From the NCBI GenBank assembly GCA_019279435.1, contig JAAALK010000079.1, positions 83,384,162-83,448,161 on the forward strand: a stretch of DNA of 64,000 nucleotides. The letters are read 5' to 3'. This stretch comes from Zizania palustris. Taxonomy: Eukaryota > Streptophyta > Magnoliopsida > Poales > Poaceae. Shown one piece after another: positions 20,273-31,720 of the stretch. The notes beneath the pieces are model-generated. The model did no database searches and was not told the origin of the DNA. It was given only the letters and a program-made list of their open reading frames with translations. A program made the position numbers and the translations under genes. Numbering within the stretch: position 1 is the first letter of the stretch; each line of letters opens with the position of its first letter.

Positions 20273-23200
20273 ATGACCAACACCCAGGGATCAGATGCTC
20301 CTCAGAACGGAGGGGATAGTGGCAACCTGCCACAATGGGGAGCCACCGGACAGAGGCAAGCCCCGGTCGCCAACCACCCCACCTTGGCTGAAATGATGGC
20401 CACTCAAAATCAGTTGGTCTCAGCCCTCCTGCACCAGATGCAGCAGCAGCAGCAGCAGATGCAAGAGCAGCAGGCTCACTTCTTTCGCCTCCACCAACAG
20501 CCCGAGCTGCCCCGACCCGCCACACCAGCTCCCGCTCCCGCGACACAGCTCTCGGAGTTCCTCCGAGTCCGCCCACCGACCTTCTCAAGCACCACCAACC
20601 CCATGGAGGCTGGGGATTGGTTGCGGGCGATCGAGAAGAAACTCGACCTCCTGACCTGCACTGAGCAGGAGAGGGTGGCCTTCGCCACCCACCAGCTGCA
20701 TGGTCCCGCCGCAGAGTGGTGGGACAACCATCGTGAGACCCTGCCCGAGGGCCACGCCCCCACTTGGGCGGAGTTCTCGGCCGCTTTTCGTGCCGCCCAC
20801 ATCCCCGACGGCATCGTTGCCCAGAAGCAACAAGAGTTCAGAGATCTGCAACAAGGGAGCAGATCTGTCACGGAATATCTACATGAGTTTAACCGTCTGG
20901 CCCGGTACGCACCGGAGGAGGTCCGTACGGATGCAGCCAGACAAGCTAAGTTCCTTCGGGGACTGAAGGACGAGTTGTCCCTACAACTCATCTCTGGAGA
21001 CTTCACCAACTTCCAGAAGTTGGTAAACAAGGCTATCATGCAGGAGACCCAACAAAATAAGGTCGACCTGAAGAAGAAGCGCATGATTGCCTTCAGGCAG
21101 AACCAGAGTATGGCCCAAAGACCCCGTTTTGCTCCACCTCCACCAGCGCCACAGTACCACCCCCGGCCAGTGTATCATCCGGCGCCACCAGCTGCCAACG
21201 CCGGAACCAGCCAACCTCGTGCCGCTCCAGCCACACCGACCGCCCCAGTCGCCCCGGCCAAGAAGCCGGAGGTCTTGAGAGACAGGCATGGCAAGCCTGT
21301 GGTATGCTTCAACTGCCGCCAAGAGGGACACTACTCCCACCAGTGCCCCCATCCCAAGAGAGCTCAAGGAGTCACCTCCAACCCCGCCGTCCGCGCCAAA
21401 GTGAACCACGTCTCCGCCAAGGAAGCCCAGGCTGCACCAGAAATCGTCATGGGTAAGTTTATGGTTCATTCATCGCATGCAGTGGTATTATTCGACACCG
21501 GAGCTACCCACTCCTTTATATCAACTGCTTTTGTGGAAAATAATGCACTGGACATAAATGAACTACCCAGGCCAGTACTAATAGCTACCCCGGGAAAGCA
21601 AACCCTCGCTTGTTCCTTTAGTCCAAGGGTATGGGTAGATATCCAAGGCACGATATTTTGGGCCGACCCCATTCTAATAGAATGTCAAGGTTTGGACCTC
21701 ATTCTAGGGATGGATTGGCTAAATAAACACCAAGGTGTGATAGAATGTGCCCAGAGAAAAGTAACGGTGACTAATGAAGAAGGGACTATAGTCACATTCC
21801 AGATGCCCAGCATGAAGGCCGGAAGGACAAGACTACATCAGATTACCTTGGAGGAGATACTAGTAGTCAGCGAGTACCCGGACGTATTCCCAGAGGATCT
21901 ACCAGGGATGCCACCTAAGAGGGACATCGAGTTCAGGATTGATTTGGTGCCCGGAACCACTCCTATTTATAAGCGACCATATCGGATGGCCGCCAATGAA
22001 TTAGCTGAGATGAAGCAGCAATTGGAGGATCTTGAAAAGAAAGGCTACATCAGGCCTAGCACATCGCCATGGGGTGCTCCTGTCATCTTCGTCGAGAAGA
22101 AAGAAGACAAGGCAAAGCGTATGTGTGTAGATTACCGCGCCCTGAATGAGGTGACAATCAAGAATAAGTACCCGTTGCCTCGGATCGATGATCTCTTCGA
22201 CCAGCTAAAAGGAGCTACTGTATTCTCGAAGATCGACTTGCGTTCGGGTTATCATCAGTTAAGGATCCGAGAGGAGGATATACCCAAGACGGCCTTCACT
22301 ACCCGTTATGGATTATATGAGTGTACAGTTATGTCCTTTGGATTGACCAACGCCCCTGCATTCTTCATGAATATGATGAATAAAGTGTTCATGGAGTTTT
22401 TGGACAAGTTCATCGTAGTATTCATAGACGACATCCTCATATATTCCAAGGACCAGAAAGAGCACGAGACTCACCTCCGGTTAACCTTAGGAAAGCTAAG
22501 GGAACACCAATTATATGCCAAGTACAGCAAATGCAAGTTTTGGACGGCAGAAGTAAAGTTCCTTGGACACATCATCTCTGCACAAGGAATCGCAGTAGAC
22601 CCTGCCATCGTAGAAGCAGTTACGGATTGGTTGCCACCCACGAACATATCTGAGATACGAAGTTTTCTGGGATTGGCCGGATATTACCGAAGATTCATCG
22701 AGAATTTTTCTAAGATAGCCAAGCCAATGACCAAGTTGTTGCAGAAAGGAGAGAAGTTTGAATGGACTCCTGAATGCGAGGAAAGTTTCCGCACCCTCAA
22801 GACCCGTTTGGTGTCTGCACCTATACTGACCCTACCGGATATCCGCAAAGACTTCCATGTCTATTGCGACGCATCTCGCCAAGGATTGGGATGTGTTCTT
22901 ATGCAAGATGGGAAGGTTATCTCTTATGCCTCCCGACAGTTGAGACCTCATGAGCTGAATTATCCGACCCATGATTTGGAATTAGCCGCCGTAGTGCACG
23001 CCCTCAAGATTTGGAGGCACTATTTGGTTGGGAATCGCTGTGAGATCTTTACGGATCACAAGAGTTTGAAGTATATCTTCACACAGCCTGACCTTAATCT
23101 AAGGCAAAGACGATGGTTGGAACTAATCAAGGACTATGACTTAGGTATTCACTACCACCCAGGAAAAGCAAATGTGGTAGCAGATGCGTTAAGTCGCAAG

Positions 23201-24751
23201 GGATATTGCACAGCCATGATGATTCAGGAACACGCGCCCTCGTTATGTAGGGAGATGGAAAAATTAAATCTTGGATTGACCACCAAAGCATATCTAGCCA
23301 CCTTGGAGACCCAACCTGTCTTGTTTGAGCAGATCCGTGAAGCTCAGTTAGAGGACCCGGATATAGCTGCCATTAAGAAGAACATGAGACAAGGAAAAGC
23401 CCCCGGATTTTCAGAAGACGAGAATGGCACCATATGGTTTGGAACTCGGATATGTGTGCCGGATAAACCTGAAATAAAGACCCTTATCCTAAGAGAAGCC
23501 CATGAGACGTTGTACTCCATTCATCCCGGCAGTACCAAGATGTACCAGGATCTGAAAGAACGTTATTGGTGGGTCAGCATGAAAAGAGAGATTGCACAGT
23601 TCGTCGCTGAATGTGACACCTGCAGAAGGGTAAAAGCTGAACACCAGAGACCTGCAGGATTGTTACAGCCACTTAAGGTGCCGGAATGGAAGTGGGAAGA
23701 AATCGGGATGGACTTCATCACCGGATTACCAAAGACCCAACTGGGGTATGATTCTATATGGGTGATCATTGATCGGCTTACAAAAGTAGCTCATTTCATA
23801 GCCGTCAAGACGACCTTTAGTGGCCCTAAGCTAGCAGAGCTATATATGGCCCGGATAGTATGTCTTCATGGAGTGCCCAAAAAGATAGTGTCTGACCGAG
23901 GAAGTCAGTTTACCTCTCGTTTTTGGAAGAACCTCCAAGAGGAGATGGGCACGAGATTGAATTTCAGTACCGCCTACCATCCTCAGACAGATGGACAAAC
24001 AGAAAGGGTAAATCAGATACTAGAGGATATGCTTCGAACATGTGTTTTGGATTTTGGAGCCACTTGGGACAAGAGCTTACCATATGCAGAATTTTCATAC
24101 AACAATAGCTATCAAGCCAGTCTTCAGATGTCTCCTTTTGAGGCCCTATATGGACGTAAGTGCAGAACTCCTCTACTTTGGGACCAAACAGGTGAATCCC
24201 AAGTATTCGGAACCGACATTCTTCGTGAAGCTGAAGAGAAGGTACGAATCATCAGAGACCGACTCAAGACAGCCCAATCGCGACAGAAGAGCTACGCCGA
24301 CAATCGCCGTCGAGACCTAGCCTTTGAAGAAGGAGAACATGTCTATCTTCGAGTTACGCCTCTTCGTGGGACTCAACGGTTTAACATGAGAGGAAAGTTG
24401 GCCCCTCGATATGTTGGACCATTTCCCATTGTCCGACGCCAAGGCGAAGTGGCTTATCAGTTGGGATTACCGCCCTCGTTGGCCGGAGTGCATGACGTGT
24501 TTCATGTGTCTCAACTCAAGAAGTGTCTCCGCGTCCCCACGGAGCAAGTAGATCTTCAGCAGTTGGATGTCCAAGAAGATCTGACCTATGTGGAGAAACC
24601 GGTCAAGATATTGGAAGTCAAAGAAAGAACCACCAGGAGTCGAGTCATCCGCTTCTGCAAAGTGCAGTGGAGCAATCATCCAATAGAGGAAGCTACATGG
24701 GAAAAAGAAGATGAACTCAAGGCACAGCATCCTGAGCTATTCGAGGATTGA
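20273..24751 (+). CDS. Gag-Pol polyprotein of chromovirus G
   Basis: One uninterrupted 1492-codon frame carrying everything needed for copying and insertion. Order by residue: Gln-rich stretch about 45-70; gag domain about 100-200 (EWWDNHRETLPEG); CCHC knuckle about 344-358 (CFNCRQEGHYSHQC); aspartic protease about 405-417 (LFDTGATHSFIS); reverse transcriptase with VFIDDILIYSK about 716; RNase H from about 862 (VYCDASRQGLG, IFTDHKSLKYIF); integrase with an H-H-C-C finger about 1075-1120 and D, D, E in GMDFITGLP, VSDRGSQF and QTERVNQ; chromodomain at the C-terminus about 1440-1490 (EEATWEKEDELKAQHP). Gag and Pol share one frame, as in many chromoviruses. The chromodomain is thought to steer insertion to marked chromatin. 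All catalytic residues I looked for are present. Start chosen at the first ATG after TTCCAGG. Confidence 0.96.
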   Translation: MTNTQGSDAPQNGGDSGNLPQWGATGQRQAPVANHPTLAEMMATQNQLVSALLHQMQQQQQQMQEQQAHFFRLHQQPELPRPATPAPAPATQLSEFLRVRPPTFSSTTNPMEAGDWLRAIEKKLDLLTCTEQERVAFATHQLHGPAAEWWDNHRETLPEGHAPTWAEFSAAFRAAHIPDGIVAQKQQEFRDLQQGSRSVTEYLHEFNRLARYAPEEVRTDAARQAKFLRGLKDELSLQLISGDFTNFQKLVNKAIMQETQQNKVDLKKKRMIAFRQNQSMAQRPRFAPPPPAPQYHPRPVYHPAPPAANAGTSQPRAAPATPTAPVAPAKKPEVLRDRHGKPVVCFNCRQEGHYSHQCPHPKRAQGVTSNPAVRAKVNHVSAKEAQAAPEIVMGKFMVHSSHAVVLFDTGATHSFISTAFVENNALDINELPRPVLIATPGKQTLACSFSPRVWVDIQGTIFWADPILIECQGLDLILGMDWLNKHQGVIECAQRKVTVTNEEGTIVTFQMPSMKAGRTRLHQITLEEILVVSEYPDVFPEDLPGMPPKRDIEFRIDLVPGTTPIYKRPYRMAANELAEMKQQLEDLEKKGYIRPSTSPWGAPVIFVEKKEDKAKRMCVDYRALNEVTIKNKYPLPRIDDLFDQLKGATVFSKIDLRSGYHQLRIREEDIPKTAFTTRYGLYECTVMSFGLTNAPAFFMNMMNKVFMEFLDKFIVVFIDDILIYSKDQKEHETHLRLTLGKLREHQLYAKYSKCKFWTAEVKFLGHIISAQGIAVDPAIVEAVTDWLPPTNISEIRSFLGLAGYYRRFIENFSKIAKPMTKLLQKGEKFEWTPECEESFRTLKTRLVSAPILTLPDIRKDFHVYCDASRQGLGCVLMQDGKVISYASRQLRPHELNYPTHDLELAAVVHALKIWRHYLVGNRCEIFTDHKSLKYIFTQPDLNLRQRRWLELIKDYDLGIHYHPGKANVVADALSRKGYCTAMMIQEHAPSLCREMEKLNLGLTTKAYLATLETQPVLFEQIREAQLEDPDIAAIKKNMRQGKAPGFSEDENGTIWFGTRICVPDKPEIKTLILREAHETLYSIHPGSTKMYQDLKERYWWVSMKREIAQFVAECDTCRRVKAEHQRPAGLLQPLKVPEWKWEEIGMDFITGLPKTQLGYDSIWVIIDRLTKVAHFIAVKTTFSGPKLAELYMARIVCLHGVPKKIVSDRGSQFTSRFWKNLQEEMGTRLNFSTAYHPQTDGQTERVNQILEDMLRTCVLDFGATWDKSLPYAEFSYNNSYQASLQMSPFEALYGRKCRTPLLWDQTGESQVFGTDILREAEEKVRIIRDRLKTAQSRQKSYADNRRRDLAFEEGEHVYLRVTPLRGTQRFNMRGKLAPRYVGPFPIVRRQGEVAYQLGLPPSLAGVHDVFHVSQLKKCLRVPTEQVDLQQLDVQEDLTYVEKPVKILEVKERTTRSRVIRFCKVQWSNHPIEEATWEKEDELKAQHPELFED

Positions 24752-24777
24752 TCCGAATCTCGAGGACGAGATTCTCT

Positions 24778-24793
24778 GTAAGGGGGATAGGAT
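24778..24793 (+). promoter_or_regulatory. Polypurine tract of G
   Basis: GTAAGGGGGATAGGAT directly precedes the 3' LTR start TGTAACACC at 24794 and lies 26 bp after the gag-pol stop. Confidence 0.85.
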
Positions 24794-27700
24794 TGTAACA
24801 CCCCAGAAATTAAAAGGAATAAAATAAAAAGAAAAATATTATTTATAATCATTTCTGGATTTATTATTAAAGGAAAATCACAAAAGAACCCAAATAAAGC
24901 CAAACAGGGAGAAATACTCAAAATCTGGACCTGAAAATTTTATGAGATGAACTAGAGACCAAGATATAATTTTAGGAATTTTTACAAATTTTTACCAACA
25001 GTGATTCAACCCTTAATCAAATATATGAATTACTGGATTTATTTTAAATCGGAAAAGAATTAAAAATCAAAATGGGCCTCAACCCCGAATCCACCCTCAG
25101 CCCAGCCCAACCCAACCGCAAGCCACTGACATGTGGGACCCCGGTGTCGGCGCCGTTTTCCCCTCTCTCTCCCGCCCGCGCCTGCCTCGGCCCCACATGG
25201 CAGCCTCCCGCCCCCGCTCTCCTCTCTCTGGTAGACATGGCCCGCCTGTCGGCCCTTCTATTTTTGTTTCGACCACTGACAGGTGGGGGCCACCTGTCAG
25301 CATCGTCTTCTCCATGGAAGGGGATCCCCCCTTCCCTCTTCCCGGCGATCCCCTTGCCATTTCTCGCCGCCGGCCGCTTTGATTCGCCCGATCCGGCCCC
25401 TGATCACCTTCCTCGACCGCCCCGACCTCCTTCCATCAAGAATCGACGCGTTATCGCGCTTATGGAAGCAAATCCGAGCCAAAAAGGAACCTCGCTGGAG
25501 TTTGGAAATAAACCTTCGGGATCCCCGGCTTTTCTTGCCTTAACCACTGCCGGCGACCCCTATAAGAACCCCTACCCTCGCCGCTCACCACCCACCCCTC
25601 CTCAGTGCAACCCATCGCGTTTCAGAGCGCTGCCGCAAGGTTTTCGGCCTTTAGCTCTGCTCCGCCTCCAGCCACCGCTCGCCGGTGATCCAGGCCGCCG
25701 CGCCCCTCGCCGTCGCCACCTACGTGACCACCAAGGCCCGCCCGTCCTCGGCCACGCCTCCGTTGGTCGGAAGGACCACCGGATCGCCTCGCCGCCGGCA
25801 AACCCGAACGGTTCCACCGCCCCTCGTCGTCGTCGGTCGCCGTCAGCTCGCCGTCGCCATCATCACCGGTATCTTCATGTTCCCCGTCTTCCCCTCTCTC
25901 CATTTTCGCCATCGCCTAGGGCCTTAGGCCTCGCCGTCGCCGGCAATTGCCCGCTGGAGCTCCACCAGAGTCGGGGAAGAAGGGGTAAATTACCCCTTCG
26001 CCACGTGTCGTGCCGGATCCCTCACGGACCGCACGATCTCGATCTAACGGCCCGGATTAAATCCCCGTGGGGTTTAATCCTGGCCCTCGATCTGAGCCGA
26101 AGCGGTACCGAGTCACAGGAGCCGTTGATCGCCACTTAAATCACCCGCGCGCGTTCTGGCCGTTGGATCCGGATCCAACCGCTGCCACGTGCCCGGTCCA
26201 CGCGCGCAGTCAACGGTTCACGGTGAACCCAGTTCACCGTGGACCCGAGACGGTTTTTAGTTTAAATAAAATTCCAGGAAATAGTTTAAACTTCAAAAAT
26301 TCATATCTTGCTCATTTTAACTCCAAATTTCACCATTCAAATTTTGTTAGAACCAGAATATTATTCTCCACACATTAATGCCATAAAAACAGTATGTTAC
26401 TGTTACCCAAAATATTTTTATTAAATAAAAGAATAAAAACCCTTTAGGGTTAAAATTTGAAATACAGAAAATAAATTAGGAAAAATCCTAAAAAGATAAA
26501 GTTTTACTGTTTTATACCAAACTTTAGAATATTAAAATATTACTTCACATAAAAACACCCACAAATATGAATATTGCTTGTTTGGTGGATTTTATCTGTT
26601 TATTAAATGTATTGTTTACTTTTCCGTATCGAGAAGACTACGAGTTCGTCGAGGAGCAGGAGTTCTACCCCGAGGTTCCTCCATCCCCATTTGCTGAGCA
26701 AGGCAAGTCATCGACCGTCTCTGTGGAAACATTTGATCATAATTGAGCCCATGTTTTAATAACTTATCGCTATAACCCATAGGTTAATATTGCATTAGTC
26801 AAATATTCAAGCCTTACACTTATATTTATTAGATCCCTGTCCTTGTGTGCAAACCCAAGCCATGCTTATTGAGCCTTAACTCCTTGTCACTCTACTATAA
26901 AAATATTAGCTAGTGCCCAATGTACCGGCACAACTGCTATAGGTTAAAAAGAACGAGTCGTAGATAGCTGGATTCTGTATATGAATTTCCCTGTTATTCT
27001 CGTCTCTGGACTCTGTTGGAGTTGGCTAGGTTATAAGTATGGTGGGTTCCGGGTGCAAGCTCGGGCACTGGTTTGTCGCACCCGGGGCACTATAAGGACC
27101 GGTCTGCGGGATCTGTTGCAAAGCACTTCCGTACCAACCACAAGTCTAATGGGTAAGTCCTAACTGGAAGTATGGAATACTCCGGCTCGATGCACCATAG
27201 AGGAGGGGGCAAGGGGCTAGCCTGCGGGCGACTTGTACCGACGAGGCTCAAGGGGGGGTATGGTGGGGCTCCGATGCGTCGGGACACCATATGAAACCCA
27301 TAAGAGGGTGCTATTGGGTCGGGGAGGACTATATGGAAGGTTTTGGCACGAGTTCCCGTGTGATGGGTCATCTCGTTACACTTCGGTGTAGGTGATGAGT
27401 GCGTGCCTTGTGGGTACAGTGGTACATCTCTGATCAGAGTAATTTAATATTTTCGAAAAGCCGAGCCCACGGTCAAGGGCGGGTTGTGTGACTACTCGCA
27501 GTTAGTTTACAATTGTTTGAATGTTCAAGTTATTCATGGCACGTAAGGACTGTTGAGCGAGGTGGGGCTGACTGTACCCCTCGAGTTAGAAGATGAGGAT
27601 ACACATGCACGTGTTTACTTTTCCGTACTAATAAATTGCTCTCATTTAAAGCTTTACAATTATGCTGCTTCCGCTAAATTAGCCACTATCTCCCTTGTTA

Positions 27701-28023
27701 TTATCTTGCATTATATTTGCATTCGGTGGCTTGCTGAGTACATCTGTACTCACCCCGTTGACTTACAACATCAGAGCCAGTCTACTACGAGGAGGATGAA
27801 GGTCTGGAGTAGCGACCCAGTCAAGGCGAGACTGGAAGGAGGCGTTCATCTAGGACCCTTATTTTATTAGTTTCTCTTCACCTTTATTCACTTTTGTATT
27901 AATGCGGTCTACGAACCGTGAATGATTGTCCGTATTGTACGTGGTCGCATGATGAACGTCTTGTTTTATTGATTTTCTATGGAATTTCAATAAAGTCCTG
28001 ATTTATTAAATCGGGGCGCGACA
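24794..28023 (+). repeat. 3' LTR of G
   Basis: 3230 bp, nearly identical to the 5' LTR. Differences seen by eye include ATCGG for ATCAG near 25050, GCGCTT for GCACTT near 25456, a C/T change near 26007 and one extra A near 26900. It ends GGGGCGCGACA at 28023, followed by the TACTT duplication. Confidence 0.95.
26634..27812 (+). other. Exon-like pair inside the G 3' LTR
   Basis: Identical in frame to the pair in the 5' LTR: segment one 26634-26702, GC donor at 26703, acceptor CATCAG ending 27774, segment two 27775-27812 with stop TAG. A transcript started in the 3' LTR could carry it into flanking DNA. Confidence 0.5.
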
Positions 28024-28028
28024 TACTT

Positions 28029-28606
28029 TCCAATCAGGCCAAGCCTAGGCATGAAAACCATAAGAAGCTTAAGGCAATGATTTTGGCAGACACTACACTA
28101 TTCCAGTTCATACCAATGTGCAATGGTAAGCAGTCTAGAATAGGGTAGTGCGACAAACAAACCCACCTGGATCTTTTAACTTAAAGCATGCAAATCATGG
28201 AATTTTTGATTTTAACTAAGTGAACCAATTGTTTGGTACTTTATGAATATCCATGAAGATGTAGAACAATTTGTCAAGTTGCAATTTTTAGCATCCAAAG
28301 AAATGTGTCTTGCTATCAAGCAGATAAAAGATAGCTAAAGCAGTCCTGCCTAAACATGCTAGTTTCAAGACTAAGCAGTGAACATGATTTGATGGTGAAA
28401 AGAAAACATCATGCACATGAATGTTTCAGATGAATTAAAAAGAGCTGAGCTGTCATAATTTCATGAATTATAAGCAGGCATATAAGTGCAAAAGATGTAA
28501 ATGCAATTACAACACAATTAGCAAAGGCACATCCATCTAAAACAGCTCCCCCTCACAAAATGCCGTAAGGGTGACAAATGCCAAGTTCCCCACGCAAGTA
28601 AGCAAA
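28029..28606 (-). other. 3' noncoding part of Sirevirus D (right of G)
   Basis: About 580 bp between the RNase H stop (28607) and the insertion point of G. It has a further purine tract (GTGAGGGGGAGC, minus strand) near 28547. Its sequence around 28024-28150 resembles the corresponding part of F (58975-59110), confirming relatedness. No ORF. Confidence 0.6.
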
Positions 28607-31600
28607 TCAAGAAGCATCGAGGGGTTTTGTAAAAATGTCGGCAAGCTGGTGTTGGGTATCAACATATTGAAGTTCAATATCACCCTTCTCATTGTGATCT
28701 CTGAGAAAATGATACCGCACATCAATGTGTTTGGTTCTGGAGTGCTGAACCGGGTTGTTTGCAATACAAATAGCACTAGTGTTATCACAGAAAAGTGGAA
28801 CACTCTTATAATCTAACCCGAAATCCTGCAAAGTGGAAACCATCCACAAAATCTGAGAGCAACAGCTAGCTGCAGCAACATATTCGGCCTCAGCCGTCGA
28901 TTGTGCAACACTAGACTGTTTGCGGGAGGACCAGCAAACCAGAGAAGTACCCAGAAAATGACAAGTACCAGAGGTACTCTTCCTATCAATTCTACACCCA
29001 GCAAAATCCGCATCAGAATAGCCTCGAAGACATAAAGATGAAGATGCTGAATACCATATGCCAAATTCAAGGGTGTGTTTGAGATACCTTAAGATGCGCT
29101 TTACCGCTTGGCGGTGCGAAGCTCGTGGTGAAGCCTGAAAACGAGCGCACAGACACACAGCGAAGTGTATATCCGGCCTCGTAGCAGTCAAGTAGAGGAG
29201 GGAGCTGATCATGCTTCAGAACTCCTTCTGATCTACGGCTTCTCCATCTTCGTCAGGATCCAATGCTACAGATGTAGCCATTGGAGTGGCGAGGGGCTTC
29301 GCATCGGACATGTCAAACTTCTTGAGCAGGTCCTTGGTGTACTTTGTCTGGTGGACAAAAGTACCTTGTTTGCTTTGCTTGATTTGCAAACCAAGGAAAA
29401 ATGTAAGCTCGCCCATCATGGACATTTCAAATTCCCTGCTCATGGTATCTGCAAACTCGGCAACCAAAGCATGAGAAGAGCCACCAAAGATGATATCATC
29501 CACATAAATCTGAACTAGGAGGAAATCTTTGCCATGCTTGAGAGTAAACAAAGTTTTATCAACAGAGCCCATCAAATACCCTCGCTCAAGCAGAAAAGAC
29601 TTAAGTCTATCATACCAAGCCCGAGGGGCCTGCTTGAGTCCATAAAGAGCCTTATGAAGTTTAAGGACTTTATGTGGGTACTTGGGGTTTTCAAAACCAG
29701 GGGGTTGTTTTACATAAACATCTTCACCTATGAAGCCATTAAGAAAAGCACTTTTGACATCCATTTGATAGAGTTTGAATCCCTGGGATGTCGCAAAGGC
29801 AAGCAAAATCCTAATGGCCTCAAGGCGAGCAACAGGTGCAAAAGTTTCAGTAAAATCAATCCCTTCTAGTTGAGAAAAGCCATGAGCTACAAGTCTAGCC
29901 TTGTTTCTAACTATGGTCCCATCCTCCCCTTGTTTGTTTTTGAAAATCCATTTTGTTCCAATGAAATGAATATTTGGTGGGGGATCAACTAATGACCAGA
30001 CTTGGTTTCTCTCAAAATTTTCAAGCTCTTCATGCATGGCATTGATCCAACTAGAATCAGAAAGTGCATGACTAACATCTAAGGGCTCGAAAGAAGCAAC
30101 AAAAGCTGAATCAATGAAATGAGCATGAGAACGTGTTACCCTTTGATCAAGCTCACCAATGATCTGCTCGGGAGGGTGCATCCTTTGAACATGATGTGGA
30201 GCCTCGCGACGGGATGCAGTCTCCCCCTCAACTTGTGCGTTGGAGTGGTCCAAGATGACCGATGTTGAGGTAGTCGCTTCGGTACCTCGTGCCGAAGTAG
30301 TTGAAGCGGGGTCAGCTTCGGGGGTCGATGTCGAGGGTAGCAGGGGTTCATCCTCAAATTCTACGAGATCTTCTTCTTCGAATAAGGTCTGTTTCATGTC
30401 GTGTTCATTTGCCTGTTCAAAAGCAGAACTAACAGAGGGGGTTGATTCATCAAAAGTCACATCACATGACTCGATGACAGTGTTAGTTTCCAAGTTATAA
30501 ACACGATAAGAATGACCATGTGTGGTGTAACCCAAAAAGATCCCGTCAGAAGATCGCGACTCAAATTTATCCAAGTTACCACGTTTTAGGATAAAGCAGC
30601 GACAACCAATAACTCGAAGATGAGTAACCTTGGGCTGTCTCCCAAAACGTAGCTCATAAGATGTCAAATTTAAAATTGAGCACAAGAATATACGGTTAGA
30701 GATGTAACATGCAGTGTTCATGGCCTCAGCCCAGAATTTTCTAGGAGTCCTATGCTCATCAAGCATCGTCCTAGCCATCTCAACCAAAGGGCGGTTCTTC
30801 CTCTCAACAACACCGTTCTGTTGAGGAACCCGCGGAGCAGAGAATTGATGTTCTATGCCATGCTCCATGCAAAAGTCAACAAAGAGACTATTTTTGAACT
30901 CAGTGCCATTATCACTTCGAATGAATTTCAATGCACCTGGGAGTTCAGTGAAAAGTCTCAAAGCCAAGCTTCGAAAGTGTGAAAACACTTCATCCTTGCT
31001 GGCAAGAAAGAAGACCCAAGAGTAGCGAGAGAAATCGTCGACAATGACTAATACATACCATTTGCCGCCTAAAGAACTAACCCGAGAAGGACCTACATTG
31101 TCCATATGGAGAAGTTCTCCGGGTTGTTCAGTCATCACTGTGGTGACCGGCGAATGCGAAGCGGCAATCATTTTTCCATGTCGACATGGAGCGCAAACTA
31201 AATTCTTCTCAAACTTGAGCTTGGGCAATCCTCGGATCAGGCCTAGGGCGCTCAGACGAGCGAGCAACTCAAAGCTCATATGCCCTAGTCTCCTATGCCA
31301 CTTCCAAAGCTCAGAAGTCGAATGTGCAACAAGACAATGAGAAGAACCAGACGACTCTGAAAAATCAGCTCCAAAAACTCTCCCAACTCTAAAGATCTTA
31401 CACACCACAACGCCATCAGAATTGAGCACTTGCGAAGTATCGCGATGGAATCGCACTTCGAAGCCCTCATCAAGCAACTGAGATACAGATAGCAAATTGT
31501 ATCCCAGGTTTTCAACCAAAGCAACATCTTTGAGAGTGAAATTCGAGTTAATTCTTACCACACCTTTACCTTTCACTCTACTCCTTCGATTGTTTCCGAA

Positions 31601-31720
31601 GGTGATATGTTCCCTTTACTTGGTTGTGGTGAGGCTGGAGAACCAAGCTGCTTCTCCGGTCATGTGGCGCGAACAACCGGAGTCCATGATCCACGTGCCC
31701 TCCAAGCCTCGATCTGTCGC
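28607..31720 (-). pseudogene. Pol of Sirevirus D (protease, integrase, RT, RNase H; broken)
   Basis: Protease: WIMDSGCSRHMTG near 31660-31700, followed by an in-frame TAA near 31616. The main frame 29216-31576 starts in the protease/pre-integrase part, then LWKWHRRLGHMSFELLARLS, integrase D, D, E (LHMDNVGPSR, IRSDNGTEF, GVVERKNR) and reverse transcriptase with VKSAFLNGFIGEDVY and VQIYVDDIIFGG. A TGA at 29213-29215, where the family has CGA (Arg) before SMIG/SMIS, cuts off RNase H. RNase H continues in 28607-29212 (GYSDADFAGCRIDRKSTSG, QSTAEAEYVAAASCC). Copia order is complete. The lesions look like C-to-T decay. Confidence 0.9.

Larger units (their letters stand above)
15926..28023 (+). mobile_element. 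Element G: intact Tekay-like chromovirus (Ty3/gypsy)
   Basis: A complete element of 12,098 bp: 5' LTR 15926-19154, PBS, extra ORF, gag-pol, purine tract, 3' LTR 24794-28023. It is flanked by TACTT (15921-15925 and 28024-28028). By eye the LTRs differ by about six substitutions and one 1-bp indel over 3.2 kb (about 0.2%), so insertion is recent. Both long frames are open. The C-terminal chromodomain, the long LTRs and an extra ORF before gag fit the Tekay/Del branch. It lies in the 3' noncoding region of Sirevirus D, in opposite orientation. It is the only element here that looks autonomous. Confidence 0.95.

Noticed and set aside
22000..24700. Minus-strand frames opposite the G gag-pol (for example 23563-23769, 24467-24730)
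   Set aside because: Shadows of an intact, domain-rich plus-strand frame.
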